Positions 26,777-34,610 are shown, counted from the first letter of the stretch. The stretch is 39,959 bases of DNA from JBOFFC01 sp051648405 (GCA_051648405.1 JBOFFC010000160.1:1-39959), one strand, 5' to 3'. Numbers and translations are program-made. Notes: a model not told the origin generated them from the sequence alone.

Positions 26777-27157
26777 ATGCCGACCGAAGAAGAGATCTAC
26801 CAAGAGCACGTTCTCGACCACTACGAGGACCCCTTCCACCGGGGCGCCGTTAGCGGGGCGACCCACTCCCACGAGGGGAAAAACCCCCTCTGCGGCGACT
26901 TGATCCGGATCGAGCTGCGACTGGACCCCGAGGGGAAGGTCGCGGACTGCGGCTTCGACGGCGTCGGGTGCGTCATCAGCCAGGCGTCGGCCTCGATGCT
27001 CCTCGACGCGCTGCACGGCAAGACGGTCGAAGAAGTGAAGCGATTTACCGCCGAGGACATGCTGCAGCTCTACGGCGCGCGGCTCACTCCCAACCGGCAG
27101 AAGTGCTGCCTGCTCTCGTGGCGGGTGATCCAACAAGCGGTCCACTCGCCGCTTTGA
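26777..27157 (+). CDS. sufU: Fe-S cluster scaffold protein, SufU/IscU type
   Basis: 126 residues. Ligands in the expected order: Cys39 in NPLCGD with Asp41, Cys65 in GVGCVISQASAS, and Cys110 in RQKCCLLSW. The EEIYQEHVLDHYEDPFHRG opening is typical of SufU. SufU accepts persulfide sulfur from SufS through zinc-bound Cys, or acts as a scaffold. sufS follows on the same strand after 110 nt of repeat DNA, which supports the assignment. A second Cys (111) next to Cys110 is a small oddity. Confidence 0.93.
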   Translation: MPTEEEIYQEHVLDHYEDPFHRGAVSGATHSHEGKNPLCGDLIRIELRLDPEGKVADCGFDGVGCVISQASASMLLDALHGKTVEEVKRFTAEDMLQLYGARLTPNRQKCCLLSWRVIQQAVHSPL

Positions 27158-27159
27158 AC

Positions 27160-27262
27160 GAAGGAAGCTGGACAGGATTTACAGGATGAAGGGGGATGGA
27201 CAGGAACCGTCTTTCTTCCCGTTCATCCCGTGAATCGCTTCCTTCATCCTGTAATCCTGTCA
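27160..27262. repeat. ACAGGAT-type inverted repeat between sufU and sufS
   Basis: Left arm 27171-27192 and right arm 27241-27261 are inverted repeats that differ by one missing base. Each arm carries the word ACAGGAT (or ATCCTGT) twice at 8-9 nt spacing. The right arm ends 6 nt before the sufS ATG, so a hairpin here would affect sufS translation. Confidence 0.85.
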
Positions 27263-27267
27263 GGCTT

Positions 27268-28548
27268 ATGACCGAGCACGCCCTGCTACCGGAGTCACTT
27301 CGGGACGACTTCCCGATCCTCGCTCAGAAGGTCCACGACGGCGTGCCGCTCGTGTTCCTCGACAACGCGGCGAGCAGCCAGCGGCCGCGGCAGGTGCTCG
27401 ACGCGATGCGGGACGCTTACGAGCGCGACTACGCGAATGTCCACCGCGGCATCCACGTGCTGAGCGAGCGCTCGACCGACGCCTACGAACTGGCGCGGGC
27501 CAAGGTCCGCGACTTCCTCGGCGCCGAGCACTCGCGCGAGGTCGTCTTCACCGGCGGCACGACGGCGTCGATCAACCTCGTGGCGCGCAGTTGGGGGGAC
27601 GCCAACGTCCGCGCGGGAGACGAGCTGCTGCTGACGCCGATGGAGCACCACTCGAACCTGGTGCCGTGGTTCCAGCTCGCCGAGCGCACCGGGGCGGTCA
27701 TCAAGCACTTGCCGCTCACTGCGGACGGACGCCTGCGTATCGAGTTGCTCGACCCCGCCCACCCCGAGTGCGTGCTTTCGCCACGGACGAAGCTCGTCGC
27801 CTTCACGGCCGTCAGCAACACGCTCGGGACCGTGAACCCCGTGGCAGAGATCTGCCGCCGGGCGCGCGAGGCGGGCGCCCTCTCGCTGGTCGATGCCGCG
27901 CAGAGCGTACCGCACATGACGACCGACGTTCGGGCGATGGGCTGCGATTTTCTCGTCTTCAGCGGCCACAAGATGTGCGGCCCCTCGGGGGTTGGCGTGC
28001 TCTACGGCCGCGAGGCGCTGCTCGACACGATGCCCCCGTTCCTTGGGGGGGGGAGCATGATCGACCGTGTCTACGCCGATCGCTTCACCCCCGCCGGGTT
28101 GCCGGCGAAGTTCGAGGCCGGTACGCCGCCGATCGTCCCCGCGATCGGCCTGGGGGGGGCGGTCGATTACCTCCAGCAGGTCGGTCTGGAACGCGTCCAC
28201 GCCCACGAGCGGGTGCTTGTCGAACGGGCCTACCGCGGGCTGTCGGCGATCGAGGGGCTGCGAGTCTTGGGGCCCGAGCCCGAGCACCGGGCCGGGCTGG
28301 TGAGCTTTGTCCTCGACCACCCCCACCCGCACGACGTCGCGCAGCTCGTCGATCGCCGCGGGATCGCGGTCCGCGCCGGGCACCACTGCACGCAGCCGCT
28401 GCACGACCTGCTGGGGATCAACGCCAGCACCCGGGCGAGCTTCTACCTCTACAACACCCCCGCCGAGGTCGATGCGCTGGTTGAGGCGATCGCCGACGTC
28501 CGGGCGCGGTTCAAGCCGACGGGACGCAAGCGGCAGCCGCGGGGCTGA
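27268..28548 (+). CDS. sufS: Cysteine desulfurase SufS
   Basis: PLP enzyme that removes sulfur from cysteine to supply Fe-S assembly. 426 residues. PLP Lys235 is in SGHKMCGPSG. The catalytic persulfide Cys374 is in RAGHHCTQP, followed by the short loop typical of the SufS (group II) class. MEHHSNLVPW and DAAQSVPHM are family segments. ATG at 27268 gives the standard N-terminus (LRDDFPIL). The frame is open back to 27196 through repeat DNA, which I do not count. Confidence 0.96.
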   Translation: MTEHALLPESLRDDFPILAQKVHDGVPLVFLDNAASSQRPRQVLDAMRDAYERDYANVHRGIHVLSERSTDAYELARAKVRDFLGAEHSREVVFTGGTTASINLVARSWGDANVRAGDELLLTPMEHHSNLVPWFQLAERTGAVIKHLPLTADGRLRIELLDPAHPECVLSPRTKLVAFTAVSNTLGTVNPVAEICRRAREAGALSLVDAAQSVPHMTTDVRAMGCDFLVFSGHKMCGPSGVGVLYGREALLDTMPPFLGGGSMIDRVYADRFTPAGLPAKFEAGTPPIVPAIGLGGAVDYLQQVGLERVHAHERVLVERAYRGLSAIEGLRVLGPEPEHRAGLVSFVLDHPHPHDVAQLVDRRGIAVRAGHHCTQPLHDLLGINASTRASFYLYNTPAEVDALVEAIADVRARFKPTGRKRQPRG

Positions 28549-28827
28549 CGGGTGGGCAGCCGAGGCGGCGGCGCCCCTGGGCTGCGTAGTCGCCGCTGTT
28601 CGCTGGCCTGTCGGCGCCAGCAGCGGCACGAGCGCCTAGAAAAATAGTTGCAGCCCGGTCGAGGAATTGCGGGAATTGCTTCGACGAATGCGGTCGAGTG
28701 CGTTAGTTTGGCCACTGGGCCGGGCTCCGGTAGTCCGTCAAGGCAAACGGCCGGCCCGGCGCAAGAGCTCTTTGTTCGGCGGTTTGCCGATCCTTGTTCC
28801 TGTTCTCGCAAAGGGGTAGCTACTGTG

Positions 28828-29454
28828 ATGTGCCAAAAATTAGGTGGCCTGTTGTGCGTGTTCGCGCTTTCGTCCGGCGCAGCACACGCGGCCACGATTG
28901 ACTTCGACGTCGATGCCTTCGGCTCGCCCATCGCGGCGCCGAACTTCTTCTTCGCCACGACGCCGCTGACAACGCTCTACGCGCCGATCGGCGTCACGTT
29001 CAGCGGGCCGGCTGCCCTCTCGGGGGGCGCCATTCTGGACGTCACTAGCGGCTTCGCGATCACCGCACTGAGCGGCAGGAACTTTCTCGCATTCAACTTC
29101 ACCGCCGAGTACCCGACCGGGGGAGTTGCGAACGACCCCGAGACGATCACGTTCTCGACGCTGATGTCGGACGTCTCGATCTGGGCCTCGGGGGGGAGCA
29201 ACGCCGCGACGTTCCTGATGAACGCCTACGACTCGGGCGGAGGCTTGATTGCGACCTCGACCGTGTCGTCTGCTGCCGGCGCCTACGCACAGCTCGCGGT
29301 GGTCGCCCCGTCGCAGATCGCCAGCGTCGGCCTGGCGCAGCTCGTGGGAGACGGGTCGTTTGTTTACGACGACCTGCAGTACGCCGTCCCCGAGCCGTCA
29401 ACGGCGCTGCTGTTGGCGATTTCGGCGGTCGCCTGCACGCGACGCAAGCGCTAG
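28828..29454 (+). CDS. PEP-CTERM anchored secreted protein
   Basis: 208 residues: a signal peptide (about 1-21, CVFALSSGAAHA), a beta-rich domain with Gly/Ser turns (TIDFDVDAFGSP, GVTFSGPAALSGG, SDVSIWASGGSNAATFLMNAYDS), and the sorting signal VPEPSTALLLAISAVACTRRKR at the end. The PEP motif, hydrophobic segment and basic tail are recognised by an exosortase that processes and exports the protein, usually together with exopolysaccharide. The core is like other planctomycetal PEP-CTERM lectin-type proteins; ligand unknown. AAAGGGG upstream of the ATG may be the ribosome site. No exosortase gene is in the window. Confidence 0.88.
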   Translation: MCQKLGGLLCVFALSSGAAHAATIDFDVDAFGSPIAAPNFFFATTPLTTLYAPIGVTFSGPAALSGGAILDVTSGFAITALSGRNFLAFNFTAEYPTGGVANDPETITFSTLMSDVSIWASGGSNAATFLMNAYDSGGGLIATSTVSSAAGAYAQLAVVAPSQIASVGLAQLVGDGSFVYDDLQYAVPEPSTALLLAISAVACTRRKR

Positions 29455-29462
29455 TCGATAGC

Positions 29463-29484
29463 CGCGGCGCCGAGTAGCGCCGCG
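29463..29484. terminator. Hairpin after the PEP-CTERM gene
   Basis: CGCGGCGC (29463-29470) and GCGCCGCG (29477-29484), a perfect 8-bp stem with a 6-nt loop, 9 nt after the stop codon. There is no U-tract, so termination is inferred from position and strength only. Confidence 0.45.
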
Positions 29485-29490
29485 GGAGCT

Positions 29491-29572
29491 GTTCGAGCCG
29501 GGTGTTGTTCGAGCCGGGTGGCGTTGACGATCGCTGGTGCGCCGGAGAGCCGGCGCCCGGCGCGAGCCAGCG
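29491..29572 (+). other. Direct repeat and nested hairpins in the long leader of the DUF1559 gene
   Basis: A 14-nt word, GTTCGAGCCGGGTG, occurs at 29491-29504 and 29507-29520. Downstream, GCGCCGG (29539-29545) and CCGGCGC (29550-29556) form a hairpin inside an outer CGCTGG/CCAGCG pair (29532-29537, 29567-29572). The region 29455-29807 has no gene. It could be a structured leader, but no known riboswitch core was recognised. Confidence 0.45.
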
Positions 29573-29796
29573 CTCCCCGGCTCGCTGCCTTTCGAGGGAG
29601 ATCGCCGCCAGGCCCCCCCGTCGATCGCCAGCTATCCGGGTTCCGAGGACGAAAAAACCTGGACTTCCGATCCCAAGAAGCGTAAGCTCCGCGTCTCGTC
29701 GGAGGCTCTTCTCGATCCCACTTACCCGTCTGCTCGTCCCGCGGCGGGCGGCGTGGTTGTTGGTTTGTGCGGTCTGCTCGGTGCTCCCCGATTCAT

Positions 29797-29802
29797 GAGG
29801 AG
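29797..29802 (+). promoter_or_regulatory. Ribosome binding site of the DUF1559 gene
   Basis: GAGGAG at 29797-29802, 5 nt before ATG 29808; one of the few strong Shine-Dalgarno sites in the window. Confidence 0.6.
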
Positions 29803-29807
29803 TTGCG

Positions 29808-30839
29808 ATGTCGCGCAGTCACGTCGTGCCGAAGTGGCCCGTTCGGCGTGGGTTTACGCTCGTCGAGTTGCTGGTGGTGATCGCCATCATCGGGATCCTG
29901 GTCGCCCTGCTGCTCCCGGCGGTGCAAGCCGCCCGCGAATCGGCCCGGCGCAATGCTTGCCTCAATAACATGAAGCAAGTCGGCCTAGGCATTCACGGGT
30001 ACGAAGGGTCGAACCGCGCGCTCCCCATCGGCTCGACGTACGCCGGACTCCCCAGGTCGCAGAAGTACGGCACCTGGGCGTCGCTGATCCTCCCGTACCT
30101 CGAAGAGCAGGCGGCGTACGACCGCTTCTTCTGGAAGTCCCCGCTGTTCGAACGGGCGCCTGCCACCAACAACGAGCGGATCGCGGCCGAGACCGTGCTC
30201 CCCGTCTACACGTGCGTGAGCGACGAACGCTCCGGCGAGCCGATCCTGCAAAATGGTCGCGGGGAGTCGCGGATGGTGCCCGGTGGAGGAATGAACAACC
30301 CGTCGCGGGCCCAGGGGCTGTGGTACACCGGCTCCATCGGCCCCACCTCGCCGGACGACTGCGAAAAGTTCTGTCCCGACAAGCAGCCGTCGTACTGCTG
30401 TCGCGGGTGCAGCTTTGGGACGGGAAAAGTCAAGCTCACGCCCAGCGGGGGGGAGCGGTGTGACAGCGGAGTTGGCGACAGCTCGGTCGGCATGTTCACG
30501 CGGCTCGCGGTCGGTTACAAGTTCGCGGAGGTCACCGACGGCCTTTCACACACGATCATGTTCGGCGAGACGCTCCCCTACCATTGCATCTGGAACTGCG
30601 TGTTCTGCGTCAACTTCCCGGTCTCGAGCACGACCGTGCCGCTGAACCACATGGAGGCCGACTCGGGGAAGCACGACGGCGCCTGGCGACGGGCGTGTGG
30701 CTTCAAGAGCATGCACCCCTCGGGGCTCCACCTTGCGATGGGGGACGCGAGCGTCCAGTTCTTCAGCGACTCGGCCGACTACCGCCTGGTGAACGAGCTC
30801 GGCACGCGCGCCGAAGGGGAGGCGGTAAGCCTGCCATGA
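29808..30839 (+). CDS. DUF1559 protein with prepilin-type N-terminal methylation signal
   Basis: 343 residues. The N-terminal RRGFTLVELLVVIAIIGILV is a type IV pilin-like signal for PilD-type processing and a membrane helix. The body is the SBP_bac_10/DUF1559 domain, among the largest paralog families of planctomycetes, ending with the MHPSGLHLAMGDASVQFFSDS motif. Unusually Cys-rich in the middle (CPDKQPSYCCRGCSFG and CIWNCVFCVN), probably disulfides. The stop overlaps the lipoprotein start (ATGA), so the two are translationally coupled. The role is unknown; surface pseudopilin-like structures are often proposed. Confidence 0.92.
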   Translation: MSRSHVVPKWPVRRGFTLVELLVVIAIIGILVALLLPAVQAARESARRNACLNNMKQVGLGIHGYEGSNRALPIGSTYAGLPRSQKYGTWASLILPYLEEQAAYDRFFWKSPLFERAPATNNERIAAETVLPVYTCVSDERSGEPILQNGRGESRMVPGGGMNNPSRAQGLWYTGSIGPTSPDDCEKFCPDKQPSYCCRGCSFGTGKVKLTPSGGERCDSGVGDSSVGMFTRLAVGYKFAEVTDGLSHTIMFGETLPYHCIWNCVFCVNFPVSSTTVPLNHMEADSGKHDGAWRRACGFKSMHPSGLHLAMGDASVQFFSDSADYRLVNELGTRAEGEAVSLP

Positions 30840-31294
30840 CCCACCCCAGCCGCGGCATCTTCCTTGCGCCGCCTGCGTTCGCGGGCGTTCTCGCCGTGCT
30901 GACCCTGGCGGCGGGTTGCGGCGGCGACCGGCTGGAGGTCGTCCCCGTCGAGGGGCGTGTGACGCAGGCCGGGGGGGGGTGGGGAAGGCCGGGCCTGATC
31001 TACTTCGCCCCCGTCGATCCGGCCCCCGGCTTCCCACGCTTGCCTGGAATGGGCGAAGTCGACACCGAAGGCAGGTTCCGCGCGACGACACAGCCCAACC
31101 GAAACGGGCTCGTCCCTGGCAAGTACCGTGTTTGCTTCGATATGTGGGAGGTTCCCCCGACGATGGGGGGCCCGCCCCCCAAGAGCTACCTCCCCAAGAA
31201 GTACCAGGCAGCCGCCACGAGCGGCCTCGAGATCGACGTGCCGGCCGACGCCAGTGGCCCGGTCGAGGTCAGTTGGGACATCCCGAAGCGGTAG
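30836..31294 (+). CDS. Small secreted lipoprotein paired with DUF1559
   Basis: 152 residues. Signal peptide ending in the lipobox LAAGC (Cys about residue 28), then a beta-sandwich-like domain (VVPVEGRVTQAGG, GLIYFAPVDP, GEVDTEGRFRATT, GLVPGKYRVCFD). This is the carboxypeptidase-regulatory-like/transthyretin-like lipoprotein that commonly follows DUF1559 genes in planctomycetes, often beginning with a PVEGxV strand. It overlaps the DUF1559 stop by 4 nt and probably works with that protein at the cell surface. Confidence 0.85.
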   Translation: MTHPSRGIFLAPPAFAGVLAVLTLAAGCGGDRLEVVPVEGRVTQAGGGWGRPGLIYFAPVDPAPGFPRLPGMGEVDTEGRFRATTQPNRNGLVPGKYRVCFDMWEVPPTMGGPPPKSYLPKKYQAAATSGLEIDVPADASGPVEVSWDIPKR

Positions 31295-31353
31295 TCGCAT
31301 CGGCGAAGTGCTTCGTTGAGCCCAGCTCCGTCGTAGTGCCCGCAGCAGGGGAC

Positions 31354-31375
31354 GCGGCCCGGCTCGCTGGGCCGC
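31354..31375. terminator. Hairpin between the lipoprotein and fabZ1
   Basis: GCGGCCC (31354-31360) and GGGCCGC (31369-31375) form a 7-bp stem with an 8-nt loop, 60 nt after the lipoprotein stop and before the fabZ1 promoter. No U-tract. Confidence 0.4.
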
Positions 31376-31410
31376 CGTTCCGAGGGCCGAAATGGCCGCA
31401 CGGTCCCGCG

Positions 31411-31439
31411 TTGTGGGGGTCCCGGCGGGTCGGTATACT
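31411..31439 (+). promoter_or_regulatory. Promoter of the fabZ1-ACP-fabZ2-fabF cluster
   Basis: TTGTGG (31411-31416), a 17-nt spacer, TATACT (31434-31439), then CTGGGG. Best-spaced promoter in this half of the window; leader about 52 nt to the ATG at 31498. Confidence 0.6.
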
Positions 31440-31497
31440 CTGGGGCTTGCCGGTTTTCCCAGATTGCCCATTTTGGCCCCCTGGCCGCAATAGCGCC

Positions 31498-31986
31498 ATG
31501 CGTTTCTGGCTGCTCGACACCATCGAGGCGTACGAGCCCGACACACGCCTGGTGGCGGCCAAGCTGGTCAGCTACAGCGAGGACTACCTGCAGGACCACT
31601 TCCCAGAGTTCCCGGTGCTCCCCGGGGTGTTCATGCTCGAAGCGGCAACCCAGGCGTCCGCTTGGTTGCTGCGGCTGAGCGAGGACTACCGGCAGAGCAT
31701 CGTGAGCCTCAAGGAAGCGAAAAACGTCAAGTACGCCGACTTCGTCCGCCCTGGTGACCGCCTGGAGGTCGAGGTCGTGCTGCTGAAGAAGGACGATCGC
31801 GACGCGACGCTGAAGATCACCGGCCGGGTCGGTGACAGCACCTGCCTGTCGGGTCGGATCGTCGTCGAACGCTACAACCTTGCCGACTCCGACCCCGCGC
31901 AGGCCGAGGTCGATGCCCACGTGGTGCGTTACCTGAAGCGAGCCGAACAAGCGATCCGCTTGCCACGCGCCGCGGCGCTCGCCTAG
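31498..31986 (+). CDS. fabZ: FabZ-like 3-hydroxyacyl-ACP dehydratase 1
   Basis: 162 residues, hot-dog fold. The active-site helix carries HFPEFPVLPGVFMLEAATQ, with catalytic His and Glu in the right places; the usual Gly after HFP is Glu. FabZ dehydrates 3-hydroxyacyl-ACP to the trans-2-enoyl form. It begins a cluster with an ACP, a second dehydratase-like protein and a ketosynthase, so it probably serves a dedicated acyl chain rather than, or as well as, bulk fatty acids. Confidence 0.88.
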   Translation: MRFWLLDTIEAYEPDTRLVAAKLVSYSEDYLQDHFPEFPVLPGVFMLEAATQASAWLLRLSEDYRQSIVSLKEAKNVKYADFVRPGDRLEVEVVLLKKDDRDATLKITGRVGDSTCLSGRIVVERYNLADSDPAQAEVDAHVVRYLKRAEQAIRLPRAAALA

Positions 31987-32063
31987 ACGCGCCGCGTCCC
32001 CCCCCGCCCAACGACCCCGCGACGAGTTCGCGCGAAAACCAATACCCGAGAGAGTTCCCCGCG

Positions 32064-32447
32064 ATGGCCACGAAAGAAGAGATCTTCACCAAGGTGCAGG
32101 AAGCCCTAGTCGATGCCCTCGGGGTCGATGAAGACGAAGTCGTGCCCGAGGCGACGCTGCAGGGGGACCTCGACGCGGAGAGCATCGACTTCCTCGACAT
32201 CGTGTTCCGCCTCGAGAAGGCGTTCGGGATCAAGATCGAGCGTGGCGAGCTGTTCCCCGAGGACCTGCTGACGAGCGCCGAGTACGTCGCCGACGGCAAG
32301 CTCAACGCGCTGGGCCTCGAGAAGCTGCGCGAGCGGATGCCGTTCGCAGACCTCACGAAGTTCGAGGCCGACCCGCAGGTCACGAAGCTCAGCAAGCAGC
32401 TCACCGTCGATGACATGTGCAACTTCGTGGCCTTCAAGCTCGGCTGA
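32064..32447 (+). CDS. Acyl carrier protein with C-terminal extension
   Basis: 127 residues; ordinary ACPs are about 78. The phosphopantetheine site is Ser40 in DAESIDFLD (canonical DSL is here ESI). The first 75 residues follow the acidic four-helix ACP pattern (VQEALVDALGVDEDEVVPEATL, LEKAFGIKIERGE). The remaining 50 (LRERMPFADLTKFEADP onward) form an added helical tail absent from housekeeping ACPs, perhaps a docking element for the flanking dehydratases. It lies 77 nt after fabZ1 and 62 nt before fabZ2. Confidence 0.9.
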   Translation: MATKEEIFTKVQEALVDALGVDEDEVVPEATLQGDLDAESIDFLDIVFRLEKAFGIKIERGELFPEDLLTSAEYVADGKLNALGLEKLRERMPFADLTKFEADPQVTKLSKQLTVDDMCNFVAFKLG

Positions 32448-32485
32448 GCGGGGGCCCTATGCCTTGGTCGGCCCCTCCCCCTCGC

Positions 32486-32506
32486 CGACCGCTGACCGCT
32501 AACGCT
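32486..32506. repeat. Three tandem heptamers ahead of fabZ2
   Basis: CGACCGC, TGACCGC and TAACGCT run directly into the fabZ2 start. They resemble the CTAACGG units inside element C. Only 21 nt, so chance cannot be excluded. Confidence 0.4.
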
Positions 32507-32509
32507 CCC

Positions 32510-33070
32510 ATGCGCTGGTTCTGGGTCGATCGATTCACCGAGTACGTGGCGGGTTCCCACGCCACGGGGGTGAAGGGCGTTGCGCTGTCCGACAACTTCA
32601 TCCACGGGCACTGGGACATCTACCCGGCGATGCCCAACTCGCTGATCGCCGAGGGGATGGCGCAGACCGCCGGGTTGCTCGTCAGCGAGCTGTACGGGTT
32701 CCGAGAGCTCGTGGTGCTCGCCAAGTTCACGAGCCTGACGTTTGACGGCCTGGTGCGCCCCGGGGAGATGGTCTCTTACCGGGCGACGATTGGCCGGACC
32801 GTTGATGCCGGGGCCCAGGCCATGGTCGTCGGGACCGTAATGTCGGCCGACGGCTCGACGCGGCAACACGCCGAGGCCGAGATCTTCTTCGCCCGACTCG
32901 CGGTCGGGGGGGAGGGCGCGCAGCCCGCCAAGTCAGGCCTGCCGCAACGGCTGTTCGACCCGCACGACCTGGTCCGGTGGCTGCACACGACGGGGGTCTT
33001 CGCCGTCGGCGTCCGGGCCGACGGGTCGCGGATGCGTCCCGAGGACTACGGCCTGCCGGTCCTCGCTTAG
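32510..33070 (+). CDS. FabZ/FabA-like dehydratase 2
   Basis: 186 residues, a hot-dog protein with the active-site motif HWDIYPAMPNSLIAEGMAQTAG, where His and Glu match the FabZ pair although the surrounding HFP...PG is changed. It has an extra C-terminal segment (GLPQRLFDPHDLVRWLHTTG and beyond) of about 40 residues not found in FabZ. Two different dehydratases flanking one ACP suggests two chain positions or two partners. ATG at 32510 is chosen; the frame is open upstream into the ACP gene. Confidence 0.82.
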   Translation: MRWFWVDRFTEYVAGSHATGVKGVALSDNFIHGHWDIYPAMPNSLIAEGMAQTAGLLVSELYGFRELVVLAKFTSLTFDGLVRPGEMVSYRATIGRTVDAGAQAMVVGTVMSADGSTRQHAEAEIFFARLAVGGEGAQPAKSGLPQRLFDPHDLVRWLHTTGVFAVGVRADGSRMRPEDYGLPVLA

Positions 33071-33121
33071 CCGTCGCGAGTCGGCCCACGCTCGCGGTCC
33101 CCCCCTAGCGCGACGCGCGGG

Positions 33122-33127
33122 TATCAT
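33122..33127 (+). promoter_or_regulatory. -10-like TATCAT followed by a G-run before fabF
   Basis: TATCAT directly followed by GGGGGG (33128-33133), 39 nt before fabF. No -35 seen. It may give fabF its own transcript. Confidence 0.3.
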
Positions 33128-33166
33128 GGGGGGAGTCCGACCGTCCGTCTTCCGAAGGGTTCTGCT

Positions 33167-34468
33167 ATGCGTCGTCGCGTTGTCGTCACGGGGATCGGCT
33201 GCGTGACTCCGTTGGGGACGTCGATCGATCAGCTTTGGTCGAACTTGTTGGCGAGCAAGAGCGCCGTCGGCCCGACGACGCTGTTCGACGCCGGGAGCTT
33301 CCCCACGCGGATCGCCGCCGAGGTCCGCGACTGGTCGGTCGCTAGCGACGGGCTCGACGAGGCCGAGTGGGCCCCGCGCGGGCGTCACTCGCGGTTTGCG
33401 GCGGGCGCCGCGCAGCAAGCGATGCGCGACGCGGGGCTCGTTTCTCGCGCGCTCGCGGCCGACGCCTTGGGGTCGATCGACGCCGCGCGGTTCGGCGTTT
33501 ACCTCGGCGCCGGCGAGGGGCAGCAAGACTTCACCGCCTTCAGCCAGATGATGGTCGCCGCCCTCGAAGGAGGAGAGCTCGACCCCGCGCGGTTCGTACA
33601 GGAGGGCCTCAAGCGGCTCGACCCGCAGCTCGAACTCGAGCAAGAGCCGAACATGCCGTCGGGCTACCTGGCGGCGATGTTCGGCGCCGAGGGGCCCAAC
33701 AGCAACTGCCTGACGGCCTGCGCGGCGAGCAGCCAGGCGATCGGCGAGGCGGCCGAGATGATCCGCCGCGGCGACGCCGACGCGATGCTTTCTGGCGGGT
33801 GCCACAGCATGATCCACCCCTTCGGCGTAACGGGCTTCAACCTGCTGACCGCCCTCAGCGAGCGGAACGACGAGCCGCACCGCGCGAGCCGCCCGTTCGA
33901 CCGCGACCGCGACGGGTTCGTCCTGGGTGAAGGGGCGGCGATCGTGGTGCTCGAAGAGTACGAGCACGCCCGCAAGCGCGGCGCGCGGGTCCACGGCGAG
34001 CTGCTCGGCTACGGCGCCACGGCCGACGCCTTCCGCATTACTGACACGCACCCCGAGGGGCGCGGCGCGACGACGTGCCTGCGCGTGGCGCTGGCCGACG
34101 CCGGGCGCAACCCGACCGACATCGACTACGTGAACGCCCACGGCACGAGCACGCAGGTGAACGACCGCGTCGAGACGCTGGCGCTTAAGCAGGCGCTCGG
34201 GGACCACGCCTACAAGACACCGACGTCGAGCACCAAGAGCATGACGGGCCACCTGATCGCCGCCGCCGGCGCGACCGAGCTGATCATCTGCCTGAAAGTG
34301 CTGGCCGAGGGGGTGATGCCCCCGACGATCAACTACGAGACCCCCGACGCCGACTGCGACCTCGACTACGTCCCCAACGCGCCGCGCGAGAAGAAGTGCC
34401 GCACGGTGGCGTCGAACAGCTTCGGCTTCGGCGGACAAAACGTGACGCTGGTGGCCGGGGCGCTCTAG
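33167..34468 (+). CDS. fabF: Beta-ketoacyl-ACP synthase II (FabF-like)
   Basis: 433 residues. The catalytic triad of condensing enzymes is complete: Cys185 in TACAASSQ, His325 in NAHGTST and His362 in KSMTGHLIAAAG. VVVTGIGCVTPLGTS opens the fold and SNSFGFGGQN closes it. It extends acyl-ACP by two carbons. Two insertions (about 60-80 and 115-155) make it a little longer than E. coli FabF (413). It ends the FabZ1-ACP-FabZ2-FabF set; no ketoreductase, enoyl reductase or malonyl transferase is in the window, so those must come from elsewhere. Confidence 0.94.
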   Translation: MRRRVVVTGIGCVTPLGTSIDQLWSNLLASKSAVGPTTLFDAGSFPTRIAAEVRDWSVASDGLDEAEWAPRGRHSRFAAGAAQQAMRDAGLVSRALAADALGSIDAARFGVYLGAGEGQQDFTAFSQMMVAALEGGELDPARFVQEGLKRLDPQLELEQEPNMPSGYLAAMFGAEGPNSNCLTACAASSQAIGEAAEMIRRGDADAMLSGGCHSMIHPFGVTGFNLLTALSERNDEPHRASRPFDRDRDGFVLGEGAAIVVLEEYEHARKRGARVHGELLGYGATADAFRITDTHPEGRGATTCLRVALADAGRNPTDIDYVNAHGTSTQVNDRVETLALKQALGDHAYKTPTSSTKSMTGHLIAAAGATELIICLKVLAEGVMPPTINYETPDADCDLDYVPNAPREKKCRTVASNSFGFGGQNVTLVAGAL

Positions 34469-34525
34469 CGCAAACCGCTCGGGGTCCACGCCGCGCCGAG
34501 GTCACGGCGCCACGCGGAAAACGAA

Positions 34526-34565
34526 GCCAGCCGCCGTGGCGCATCCGTGCGCCCTGGCGGCTGGC
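34526..34565. terminator. Bidirectional terminator hairpin between convergent genes
   Basis: GCCAGCCGCC (34526-34535) pairs perfectly with GGCGGCTGGC (34556-34565), and inside it GGCGC (34538-34542) with GCGCC (34549-34553). Strong two-step stem between fabF (plus) and the lipoprotein (minus). No U-tract on either strand. Confidence 0.6.
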
Positions 34566-34610
34566 GGCGTGAATCCCTTCACGCGACGTGTCTTCGCGAC
34601 GACCGTCGAG

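Noticed and set aside
27196..27267. Upstream start for SufS at GAT/ATG 27196
   Set aside because: The added residues are encoded by the ACAGGAT repeat and do not match the SufS N-terminus.
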